DNA of 64,000 nucleotides from JAJEAD01 sp965221555 (GTDB taxonomy: Bacteria > Pseudomonadota > Gammaproteobacteria > HK1), in NCBI GenBank assembly GCA_965221555.1, contig OZ244895.1:3720001-3784000 (forward strand), read 5' to 3'. Made by a program: the position numbers and the translations under genes. Shown one piece after another: positions 25,939 through 33,459 of this stretch. The notes under the pieces were generated by a model, which did no database searches, was not told the DNA's origin, and saw only the letters and a list, made by a program, of their open reading frames with translations. Within the stretch, counting starts at the first letter, position 1. Every line of letters begins with the position of its first letter.

Positions 25939-27120
25939 ATGGAGTGGCTGGATGTGCTTCGGCGAATCGAAGCGGGTGAAGATCGGCACACCGAGTTCAA
26001 GGGCGGAATCGGTAGTGGTTTGTCGACCATCGGCAAGGCAATGTGCGCGTTCGCGAACACCGATGGGGGCCTCCTGATACTCGGCGTTACGGACAATCGC
26101 GAGATCAGGGGCGTCAAGGAGGATGCCGAGAAGGTCCAGGAACGTCTGACATCATTCCTCCAGACGGGATGCAGCTCACCCGTGTCCGCCCGCCTTGGAC
26201 GCCAGTCAACTCCGAGCGGTTGGGTGCACTGGATTGAAGTTCGCCGTCAGCGGGGATTCGAACCGATGCGTTACGACGGTAGGGTCTGGGTCCGCCGTGA
26301 ACGCAGCAGTGTCGAACCATCATCGACGGAGCTACAGGAGCTTTACAACACGTTCGGATTCGTCCTCACCGAGGAACAGGCCATTCAGGACGCAAGCGCG
26401 GCGCATATCGACTCGAGTGCCTATCGCAACTACCTTCATGGCCTGGGCTTCGACACCGAGGCCGAACCACAACCACAGAGAGAGGACGATCTGCGTAACC
26501 GCGGCGTGCTTGTCGAGATCGGCGGCGAAGTGCGGGCGACACTCTACGGCCTCCTGGCCTTCGGCGGGGATCCGCAGCGTTATCCGCAGACCCGCAACTT
26601 CCGAATCGACTGCGCGGCCTATCGAGGCGAGGATCGCGCCTCGGAGGTGTTGCAGGTAGCGGATGGCGCCGGCCGTCTCAACGAACAGGTCGAACGCGCA
26701 ATGGGGTGGTTTCTGGGGCTCGGGCGCTTCGAGTCGTATAAAACCCTGGTACGCGAAGATCGATTCCTGCTACCACTCCCCGCGATCAGGGAAGCGCTGG
26801 TGAACGCGGTCACCCATCGCGACTACGCGCTTACCGGTTCGAAGGTGCAGTTCGAAGTGTTTGAGAGCCGGGTGGAAGTTTCCAGTCCCGGTGCGCTGCC
26901 CAACCACATGACGGTGGACCAGGTCCGTGCCGGCGCCCATCCACGATCGAGGAACGAGTCCATGGCGCATTTCATGACCGCCTTGGGCTTCATGGAGCAG
27001 CGCGGTCGGGGATGGCTGATCATGCGCAGGGAGATGAAGGCATTCAACGGTACGGAGCCGGAGCTGATTCAGAACGAGCGCAACCGTTTCGTCCGGGTGA
27101 CCTTCCACCTCGATGCCTGA
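25939..27120 (+). CDS. AlbA/Schlafen-type domain protein with C-terminal HATPase (RecG-like transcriptional-regulator family)
   Basis: 393 residues, 12 bp downstream of the PHP-ATPase, so cotranscribed. N-terminal AlbA_2 (Schlafen AlbA) domain: HTEFKGG (residues 17-23), then IGKAMCAFANTDGGLLILGV. C-terminal HATPase_c_4-type module: LPAIREALVNAVTHRDY (N-box), a SPGALP turn, and GFMEQRGRGW (Gly-rich ATP lid). Such proteins are usually annotated as ATP-binding or putative DNA/RNA-binding regulators and are common in defence islands; AlbA/Schlafen folds can be RNase-like. Its tight pairing with the SMC-like ATPase suggests a joint function. Composition is AT-richer than the flanks, like its partner. 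Confidence 0.85.
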   Translation: MEWLDVLRRIEAGEDRHTEFKGGIGSGLSTIGKAMCAFANTDGGLLILGVTDNREIRGVKEDAEKVQERLTSFLQTGCSSPVSARLGRQSTPSGWVHWIEVRRQRGFEPMRYDGRVWVRRERSSVEPSSTELQELYNTFGFVLTEEQAIQDASAAHIDSSAYRNYLHGLGFDTEAEPQPQREDDLRNRGVLVEIGGEVRATLYGLLAFGGDPQRYPQTRNFRIDCAAYRGEDRASEVLQVADGAGRLNEQVERAMGWFLGLGRFESYKTLVREDRFLLPLPAIREALVNAVTHRDYALTGSKVQFEVFESRVEVSSPGALPNHMTVDQVRAGAHPRSRNESMAHFMTALGFMEQRGRGWLIMRREMKAFNGTEPELIQNERNRFVRVTFHLDA

Positions 27121-27194
27121 GCAGATATCGACTATCGCCTCGTTCCCGCCTCGCTCATACCATAGCCGCGAGACCCCGGCGGCTTGTCGGGACC

Positions 27195-27211
27195 CGCTCG
27201 TTGTGCGAGCG
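27195..27211. other. Small perfect hairpin between the cassette and the ureohydrolase
   Basis: CGCTCG and CGAGCG form a 6-bp stem with a 5-nt loop. No T-run follows, so an intrinsic terminator is not supported. It lies in the 135-bp gap before the ureohydrolase start. Confidence 0.35.
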
Positions 27212-27255
27212 TCTCGGCCCTGCGATGCAAGCAGCGTAGCGCAGGAGACTCTCAA

Positions 27256-28215
27256 GTGACGACGACCCCCAGCCTCCACGCGATGTTCGGCTCGGCCACG
27301 GGCGGCACCTTCATGGGCATCGAGGCCTGCGAGGACCTCGATCGCCTCGACCAGCCCATCGCGCTGATCGGCGCGCCTGGCGCTTCGCCCTACAGGTCGG
27401 TAGGGGCCTACTGCGCGAAGGGTCCTCGGGCCATTCGCGAGGGGTTGGGGGCGTTCGCCGCGAACCTGTCCCATCACGATTTCGATGTCGGTGGCCGGAT
27501 CTTTCCCGGCGAAGCCAGCGCCGCCGACTGCGGCGACCTGCCTTTCGATGAAACGGACCCGAAAGGCAATCGGGACCGGATTCGGGGCGCGGTCTCGAAG
27601 ATCCTCGGGCGCGGGGCGGTGCCCATCCTTCTCGGCGGCGACGACTCGGTCCCCATTCCGATGTTCGAGGCATACGCCGGACACGGGGACTTCACCATCC
27701 TCCAGATCGATGCGCACATCGACTGGCGCGACGAGGTCCAGGGAGAGCGATTCGGGCTCTCTTCCACCATGCGGCGCGCATCGGAAATGCCGCAGATCAC
27801 GGACATCGTGCAGGTCGGACAGCGCGGCATCGGCTCCGCACGGCGGGCCGAGTACGACGATGCGCTGGCCTGGGGCGTTCACTTCGTGCATGCCCGCGAG
27901 GTGGCGAGAAAGGGCGTTGCGGAAGCGCTCGGGCACATTGCGCCTTCCGCCCGGGTCATCGTGTCGCTCGACTGCGACGGGATGGACCCCGCCGTCATGC
28001 CCGCCGTCATCGGCCGCGCGCCGGGGGGATTGAGTTATTGGGACGTGATCGAGCTGCTGGACGGGATCGCGGCAAAGGCCGAGATCGCGGGGCTCGCCAT
28101 CGTCGAGTTCATGCCGGAACGCGACATCGACGGCATTGGCGCACTCACCGCCGGGCGCATCGTCGCGAGCACCATGGGGCTCGTCGCCCGGCAGCCACGG
28201 AGGAATGCCCGGTGA
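27256..28215 (+). CDS. Arginase/agmatinase-family ureohydrolase with altered first metal motif
   Basis: 319 residues from GTG at 27256 (aggagactctcaa leader). Ureohydrolase motifs: D152-A-H-I-D156, and SLDCDGMDP with D239 and D241. The first motif, GGDHS in arginases and agmatinases, reads GGDDS here, replacing the Mn-ligand His with Asp at 130. The remaining Mn ligands look intact, so the site may be functional with altered metal or substrate preference. The family hydrolyses guanidino or formimino compounds (arginine, agmatine, guanidinobutyrate, formimino-glutamate); substrate unknown. The stop overlaps the GTG start of the PCu(A)C gene (GTGA). Confidence 0.88.
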   Translation: MTTTPSLHAMFGSATGGTFMGIEACEDLDRLDQPIALIGAPGASPYRSVGAYCAKGPRAIREGLGAFAANLSHHDFDVGGRIFPGEASAADCGDLPFDETDPKGNRDRIRGAVSKILGRGAVPILLGGDDSVPIPMFEAYAGHGDFTILQIDAHIDWRDEVQGERFGLSSTMRRASEMPQITDIVQVGQRGIGSARRAEYDDALAWGVHFVHAREVARKGVAEALGHIAPSARVIVSLDCDGMDPAVMPAVIGRAPGGLSYWDVIELLDGIAAKAEIAGLAIVEFMPERDIDGIGALTAGRIVASTMGLVARQPRRNAR

Positions 28216-28706
28216 GACACGGATTAGGGCCGTTCGTACTGCTCCTGGCGCTTGCCGGCGCGGTATCGGCGGGGGAGGAGTTCCGTCTCGGCGACCTGGT
28301 AATCGAAGACCCTTGGGCGCGCGAGCTGCCGCCGGTATCGGAAAACGGGGCGGCGTGGTTCCGGGTGATCAACCACGGCCCCGCGGATCGAATCGTCTCC
28401 GCGCAGTCCCCGATCGCGGAGCGCACGGTGCTGCACGTGCACGAAATGGAGGATGGTGTCGCGATCATGCGCCACCTTCACTCCGTCGAAGTGCCCGCGC
28501 ACGGCAAGCTCCTCTTCGCGCCGGGCGGCCGCCACGTCATGCTCATCGGTCTCCGCGAAGCCCTGGTGGCGGGCGGGAACTTTCCGCTGAGCATCCGCTT
28601 CGAGCGTGCCGGCGCAATCGAGGTACGGGTCCGCATCGAGGGACTCGAGCCGTCGGCGGGCGGCGTGCCCGAACTGTTCAGCGAGCCCGAACCCTTACCC
28701 GCCTGA
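28212..28706 (+). CDS. PCu(A)C-type periplasmic copper chaperone
   Basis: 164 residues from GTG 28212, overlapping the ureohydrolase stop. A signal peptide is visible (residues 1-20, hydrophobic core FVLLLALAGAV, cleavage near VSA-GE). The defining H(M)x10Mx21HxM copper motif fits exactly: H75, M86, H108-x-M110. Such proteins bind Cu(I) in the periplasm and deliver it to the CuA site of cytochrome oxidase. Coupling to a ureohydrolase is unusual and gives no clear functional link. Downstream is a long inverted-repeat element. Confidence 0.9.
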   Translation: MRHGLGPFVLLLALAGAVSAGEEFRLGDLVIEDPWARELPPVSENGAAWFRVINHGPADRIVSAQSPIAERTVLHVHEMEDGVAIMRHLHSVEVPAHGKLLFAPGGRHVMLIGLREALVAGGNFPLSIRFERAGAIEVRVRIEGLEPSAGGVPELFSEPEPLPA

Positions 28707-28746
28707 CCAGCCGAGAGGCGGCGCCGTGCGCGCCGCTCCTGACCCG

Positions 28747-29039
28747 CTAGACCGGAAGCTACACCGATTTTCGTAGCGAGGGCGCCAAGATGCCGTGATA
28801 GGGGGTCGCACGGACCGAAAGACGCTGAAGGGCGAGCCGGAGACTGGCGAAGCGCCGGTGGCGCTTCGCCCCGGCGAGCGGGCAAGCCAGGGATGGCTTG
28901 CCCTGGCCTGCAAGTGAAGCAGGGACTGCGAAGCGAAGCAGGTAGCTGACACTACGTCGAAGCGGCTTGAGGGAGTACGACCCGCTGACGCGAGCATATT
29001 GGCGTTCGCAGTAGGAAATCGGTGAAACATCCGGGCTAG
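28747..29039 (-). mobile_element. Miniature inverted-repeat element, long form with hairpin insert
   Basis: 293 bp bounded by 24-bp inverted repeats with about four mismatches, both ends starting with CTAG. In reverse orientation it follows the 17071 copy closely, but carries about 110 extra bp (28832-28941) between the ggtccgtgcg part and the gacgtagtgtcagctac part. The insert has an 11-bp perfect stem (28846-28856/28860-28870), a 10-bp perfect stem (28880-28889/28894-28903) and a 5-bp stem (28907-28911/28919-28923). No coding capacity. It lies between the 3' ends of the PCu(A)C gene and the importer operon. Confidence 0.85.
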
Positions 29040-29072
29040 TTACACCGATTTCGCAACCGGCGACCGAGAAAG
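29040..29072. repeat. Extra terminal-repeat fragment abutting the long element
   Basis: Right after the element, ttacaccgatttcgcaaccg again resembles the terminal-repeat core and the following interior (caccgatttctcaactcgcg). It is probably the edge of another decayed copy next to or beneath the intact one. Confidence 0.35.
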
Positions 29073-29078
29073 GGTGAG

Positions 29079-30080
29079 TTACTGCGCCTGAAGCTCCCGG
29101 AAGCGATGGCAGGCCACGGTGTGTTCCCCCGCATCGTCGGCGGCTTCCAGCACCGGTGTGTGCTCGCGACATAGCGCGACGGCATGGGGGCAACGGGGAT
29201 GGAAACGACACCCGCTCGGGGGGTTCATGGGGCTCGGTATCTCGCCGCTCAGGCGCTGCGCCCGGCCCCGGTCATCGGGATCGAGCGAGGGGATGGCGGA
29301 GAGCAGCGCTCGCGTGTAGGGGTGCCTCGGCGCGGTGAAGAGGCGCCGGGTGGGCGCGGTCTCGACCAGGGTGCCGAGGTACATCACCGACACCACGTCG
29401 CAGGTGTGAGCGACCACGCTCAGATCGTGGCTGATGAAGAGGAAAGTGAGGCCGAGATCGTTCTGCAGGGCTTTCAGCATGTTGAGGATGTCGGCCTGGA
29501 TGGAGACATCGAGCGCCGCCACGCTCTCGTCCGCGATCAGGAAACGCGGGCTGCACACCAGGGCGCGCGCGATGGAGATGCGCTGGCGCTGCCCGCCCGA
29601 GAAGGCATGCGGGAAGCGGCGCAGGTGCTCCAGGTTCAAACGGCACTTGGCGGCGACTTCGCGCACCCGGTGGTCCGTCTCCTCGCGCGAGTCGGTGAGT
29701 CCCATGACCTCCAGCGGCTCGGCGATGATGTCGCGCACCGTCATCCGGGGGCTGAGCGCCGCGTAGGGGTCCTGGAAGATGAGCTGGGCGCGCCGGCGAT
29801 AGTCCTTGATCTGCGCCGGCGTCATGCGGTTGAGGTCGTAGTGCACCTCGCCGTCGTCGTAGGCCCCGCTGCCGCCCGCGATGGGCACCGCCATGAGGAT
29901 CGCCCGACCGAGGGTGGTCTTGCCGGATCCCGACTCGCCCACGAGCCCGTAGAACTGCCCCGGCATGATGCGCACCGAGATCCCGTCGACCGCGCGCACC
30001 ACCAGTTGCGTCCCGAAGAGACGCCGACCCACCGGAAAGTGCACTTCGAGGTCGTTCAGGGCGACGAGGGGCTCGGTCAT
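29079..30080 (-). CDS. Peptide ABC importer, ATP-binding protein (DppF/OppF type)
   Basis: 333 residues from ATG 30080, which overlaps the upstream gene's stop (ATGA). Walker A GESGSGKT (residues 48-55), signature FSGGQRQRISIARAL, and Walker B LIADESVAALD, where Ser replaces the usual Pro. The C-terminal oligopeptide-transporter extension contains GCRFHPRCPHAVALCRE, typical of this subfamily and sometimes reported to bind Fe-S. It powers uptake of di/oligopeptides with the permeases encoded upstream. Last gene of the five-gene importer operon. Confidence 0.9.
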   Translation of the reverse strand: MTEPLVALNDLEVHFPVGRRLFGTQLVVRAVDGISVRIMPGQFYGLVGESGSGKTTLGRAILMAVPIAGGSGAYDDGEVHYDLNRMTPAQIKDYRRRAQLIFQDPYAALSPRMTVRDIIAEPLEVMGLTDSREETDHRVREVAAKCRLNLEHLRRFPHAFSGGQRQRISIARALVCSPRFLIADESVAALDVSIQADILNMLKALQNDLGLTFLFISHDLSVVAHTCDVVSVMYLGTLVETAPTRRLFTAPRHPYTRALLSAIPSLDPDDRGRAQRLSGEIPSPMNPPSGCRFHPRCPHAVALCREHTPVLEAADDAGEHTVACHRFRELQAQ

Positions 30081-31087
30081 CGGACGGCGGCCTCCTCCGC
30101 CGCGTCGAGCAGGAAGCAGGACGCATGATGGGCCTCCCCCACATCCACCGGCGACGGCACCTTGGCCTCGCAGAGACCCCGGATGGACTCCGGGCAGCGG
30201 GTGTGGAACACGCATCCCTCGGGCCGCTCGAGCGGGCTCGGGATATCGCCGGGGACCGGAGTCAGGGGCTCGTCGAGCGCATCGAGCTTGGGCAGGGCGT
30301 TCAGCAGCCCGCGGGTGTAGGGGTGGGCGGGGGAGCGCAGCACCTCGCGCACCGGACCGGCCTCCGCGATCCGCCCCAGATACATCACCGCGACCCGGTC
30401 GGCGGTCTGGGCGATCACCCCGAGGTCGTGGGTGATGAACAGGATCGCCATTCCGAACTCGGCCACCAGCTCCTTCATGAGGTCGATGACCTGCGCCTGA
30501 ATGGTCACGTCGAGCGCGGTGGTCGGCTCGTCCGCGATGAGAAGCCGGGGACGGGTCGAGAGCGCCATCGCGATCATCGCCCGCTGGCGCATCCCTCCCG
30601 ACAGCTCGAACGCGTACTGGTCGAAGCGCCTTCCCGCGTCGGAGATCCCCACCCGCTCCAGTATCTCCACCGAGTGATCGCGCGCCGCGCGCTTCGTCAT
30701 GTCGGTGTGCAGCTCCAGCTGCTCCACCATCTGGCGCCCGATGGTCAGTCCCGGAGCGAAGCTCGCCATCGGTTCCTGGAAGATCATGGAGATGGCGCCG
30801 CCCCGGACCACCATCAAGTCACGCGCCCGGCGCAGGCCCAGGACGTCGACGGTGCCGGTGGGCAGGTGCAGGCTGATTCGACTCTGCGGATCGTAGCGCG
30901 TGTTGCCGGCGTTGAGCTGCATCAGGGACTTCGCGGTGACCGACTTCCCCGATCCGGATTCGCCGACGAGGCCGAGCACCTCCCCGGGCGCAATCTGGAA
31001 CGAAGTCGAATCGACCGCCGTGATCAGCCCTTCGTCAGTGCGAAAGCGCACCGTGAGGTTCTCCACTTCGATGAGGGGGGCGCTCAC
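30077..31087 (-). CDS. Peptide ABC importer, ATP-binding protein (DppD/OppD type)
   Basis: 336 residues from GTG 31087, overlapping the permease stop (GTGA). Walker A GESGSGKS (42-49), signature LSGGMRQRAMIAMALS, Walker B LIADEPTTALD, H-loop FITHDLGV. The C-terminal domain has VFHTRCPESIRGLCE, the OppD/DppD-type Cys-rich extension. Heterodimer partner of the following ATPase. Its stop overlaps the start of the next gene, so the two are coupled. Confidence 0.9.
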   Translation of the reverse strand: MSAPLIEVENLTVRFRTDEGLITAVDSTSFQIAPGEVLGLVGESGSGKSVTAKSLMQLNAGNTRYDPQSRISLHLPTGTVDVLGLRRARDLMVVRGGAISMIFQEPMASFAPGLTIGRQMVEQLELHTDMTKRAARDHSVEILERVGISDAGRRFDQYAFELSGGMRQRAMIAMALSTRPRLLIADEPTTALDVTIQAQVIDLMKELVAEFGMAILFITHDLGVIAQTADRVAVMYLGRIAEAGPVREVLRSPAHPYTRGLLNALPKLDALDEPLTPVPGDIPSPLERPEGCVFHTRCPESIRGLCEAKVPSPVDVGEAHHASCFLLDAAEEAAVR

Positions 31088-32277
31088 CGGCGCTGATCCG
31101 AGTAGGGGTCCGCCGCGTCGCGCAGCCCGTCGCCCACGAACACGAAGGCGAGCACCAGCGCGATGAAGAAGAGCGCGGGAATGAAGTGCCACTGGTAGTT
31201 CAGCAGCACGTCGGAGTTCGTCACCGCCTGGAGCAGCACCCCGAGCGAGTTGACGGGCTCCTTCAAGCCGAGTCCGATAAAGCTGAGCGCGGTCTCCGAG
31301 AGCACCATGTAGGGGAAGGAGATCACGAGATCGACAATGATGTAGCTCGTGAAGCTCGGCAGCAGATGGCGCCGGATCACGTGGGCGGAGGAGGCCCCGC
31401 ACAACTGCGCCGCGAGCACGTACTCCTGATTGCGCTCGGTCAGGAGATGGGTGCGGATGCGCCGAGCCAGGGTCGGCCAACCGACCAGCCCGAGAATGAT
31501 GGAAATGAAGAAGAAGCGCGCCTCGGAGCTCCACTCGTCGGGCACGAAGGCGGCAAGCGCCATGAAGAGCGGGATCGTCGGCACCGTGCGCACCGCGTCG
31601 GTGACCATCTGGAGGGCGCCGTCGATATGACCGCCGAAGTACCCGGATACCCCGCCCACGATGAGGGCGAGGATGAAGCCGATCAGCATCCCGATGGTGC
31701 CGACGGCAAGCGAGGTCCAGATCGCGTGCAGGGTGCGAGAGAAGATGTCCTTGCCCGCGGAGTCCGTACCGAAGATGTGAATGCCGCCCGTGTCGACTCC
31801 GAAGAGATGGGTCTCGAACTCGAGCCCGCGGGTGCGGATGTCGAATGCCTTGCCCGGAAGATCGAGCTCGATGGAAAAGAGCTGGTACTTCCATCCCGGC
31901 ACGAGGAAATACACGTAGCGGCGCTTCTCGGTGTTGATCTTCGTGACCCAGCGGAAATTGGTCTCGATCGACCGGGTGCGCTCCAGCGTGTGCAGGAAGG
32001 GGCGTAGCGAGCACCCGTTGTCGTCGCAGAACATCGGGATCTGGGGAGCGCCGAACTGATAGTCCTTGTCCCGGCCCGCGATGGTCGGCTCATAGGGTGA
32101 GAGGAAGGGCGCGCCCAGCCCCATCAGGATCAGCAGGATCAGCACCGCGCCCGCGACCATGGCCGAGCGGTTCTTGCGAAAGCGGGCCCAGATCAACTGG
32201 GTCTGACTGGCGGTGAAGTAGGCTTCCTTGAGGCGCTGCTCGGCGAGGGCTTCCGCGCTCCGGTCCGCTGCGGTCAT
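31084..32277 (-). CDS. Peptide ABC importer, permease (DppC/YejE type) with large periplasmic insertion
   Basis: 397 residues, longer than the usual 280-300 of DppC/OppC. N-terminal cytoplasmic OppC_N-like helix, TM1 about 40-58, then about 100 residues (65-166) between TM1 and the conserved HIFGTDSAGKDIFSR; in ordinary members this gap is near 20 residues. YejE-like permeases also have an enlarged loop. The permease core has the EAA-like loop (YVLAAQLCGASSAHVIRRHLLP) for ATPase contact and SLGVLLQAV near the end. The start lies 4 bp after the DppB-type stop. Confidence 0.88.
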   Translation of the reverse strand: MTAADRSAEALAEQRLKEAYFTASQTQLIWARFRKNRSAMVAGAVLILLILMGLGAPFLSPYEPTIAGRDKDYQFGAPQIPMFCDDNGCSLRPFLHTLERTRSIETNFRWVTKINTEKRRYVYFLVPGWKYQLFSIELDLPGKAFDIRTRGLEFETHLFGVDTGGIHIFGTDSAGKDIFSRTLHAIWTSLAVGTIGMLIGFILALIVGGVSGYFGGHIDGALQMVTDAVRTVPTIPLFMALAAFVPDEWSSEARFFFISIILGLVGWPTLARRIRTHLLTERNQEYVLAAQLCGASSAHVIRRHLLPSFTSYIIVDLVISFPYMVLSETALSFIGLGLKEPVNSLGVLLQAVTNSDVLLNYQWHFIPALFFIALVLAFVFVGDGLRDAADPYSDQRR

Positions 32278-32281
32278 CGGA

Positions 32282-33289
32282 TCAGCCCCCCATGACGCTG
32301 CGGCGCATGCGCGGATCGATGACGCAGAGCAGCAGGTCGGTCAGAAAGTTGAGCGCGACGATGGCCGCCGTCAGCATGAAGATGATGGCGCCCGCGAGCT
32401 GCTGGTCGTTGGACCGCGCCAGGGCTTCGAGAAGCAGCGACCCGGCCTCGGTCAGGGTGAGGATGACTGCCACGATGGGCAGCTCGTTGAACACCCGGTT
32501 CAGGTCGAAGCCGAGCGAATTGACGATCGGGCCAAGCGCGTGGCGGGCCGGGTAGCGCCACAGGAGCCGCCGCCCGAAGATGCCCCGCGCCCGCGCCGCG
32601 GTGACGTAGAGCTTTCCGAGCTCGTCCGACATCAGCGCCCGCACCGTCTGGAGCGCGAACGCGGTCGCCGACCAGCCGAGAATGACGATCGGCAGCCAGG
32701 CCCGGCCGAGGAAGTCCATGAACTTGTCGAAGGACCAGGGCGCGTCACGGAACTCCTTGGAGAAGAGTCCGGTCAGGCTCTCGCCGAAGACCATGGTCGA
32801 GAAGAGCATGATCATCAGCGCGAGCAGGAAGTTCGGCATCGCCAGGCCCAGGTAGGAGAGGAATCGCAGGGTGTTGTTGGCGATGGCGCTGTTCGCGGTG
32901 GCGGAAATGATCCCCACCGGAATCGCGATGAGGTAGGCGAAGAGCAGCGCGGTGAAGCAGATGCCGAGCGAGAGCCAGATCTTCTGGCCGAGCAGCTCGT
33001 TGATGCGAACGCGCAGGATGCAGCTCTCTCCGAAGTCCCCCTGGAAGAACACCGTGCCCACCCAGGTCGCCCAGCGCACGAGGAAGGGCCGATCCAGGCC
33101 GAGGCGCCTTTCTTCCGCCTCGATGTCCTCGACGGTTATCTGCTGCCCCTGGGTGTTCTTGTAGGCGAGGTAACGCTCCGCGCAGTTTCCCGGCACCATC
33201 TCCATCAGCGAGAAGACGATGAAGGAGACCAGCAGCAGCGTCACTAACGCCATGCCGGCCCGGGTCAGCACGAAGTGGGCGAAGTGCAC
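32282..33289 (-). CDS. Peptide ABC importer, permease (DppB type)
   Basis: 335 residues from GTG 33289. Classic DppB architecture: N-terminal membrane segment (ALVTLLLVSFIVFSLME), a periplasmic loop with RLGLDRPFLVRWATWVGTVFFQGDFGES, then five further hydrophobic segments and the EAA-like loop (YVTAARARGIFGRRLLWRYPARHAL). Together with the DppC-type protein it forms the membrane pore. It follows the binding-protein gene by 170 bp. Confidence 0.9.
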   Translation of the reverse strand: MHFAHFVLTRAGMALVTLLLVSFIVFSLMEMVPGNCAERYLAYKNTQGQQITVEDIEAEERRLGLDRPFLVRWATWVGTVFFQGDFGESCILRVRINELLGQKIWLSLGICFTALLFAYLIAIPVGIISATANSAIANNTLRFLSYLGLAMPNFLLALMIMLFSTMVFGESLTGLFSKEFRDAPWSFDKFMDFLGRAWLPIVILGWSATAFALQTVRALMSDELGKLYVTAARARGIFGRRLLWRYPARHALGPIVNSLGFDLNRVFNELPIVAVILTLTEAGSLLLEALARSNDQQLAGAIIFMLTAAIVALNFLTDLLLCVIDPRMRRSVMGG

Positions 33290-33459
33290 GCTCAGCGAGC
33301 CTTGCCGCTACCCACGGTTAATCACGATCAATCACGGCGGGAGGGATCTCCGGTGATACCCCGCAGCCCCTTGCGCGTCGACCCTCTCGCGCGGCAACGG
33401 GAGGGACCGGGCTCCCGAGAGCCCGATCCCTCCAGGGTCCGAACTTCACTGAGAACGGC

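Noticed and set aside
26246..26275. Sequence ggattcgaaccgatgcg resembling a tRNA T-arm
   Set aside because: It lies inside the AlbA/HATPase gene and no acceptor stem or anticodon arm surrounds it.
22851..27255. Integrative-element boundaries (att direct repeats) around the AT-richer cassette
   Set aside because: No convincing direct repeats, integrase gene or tRNA were found at either edge.
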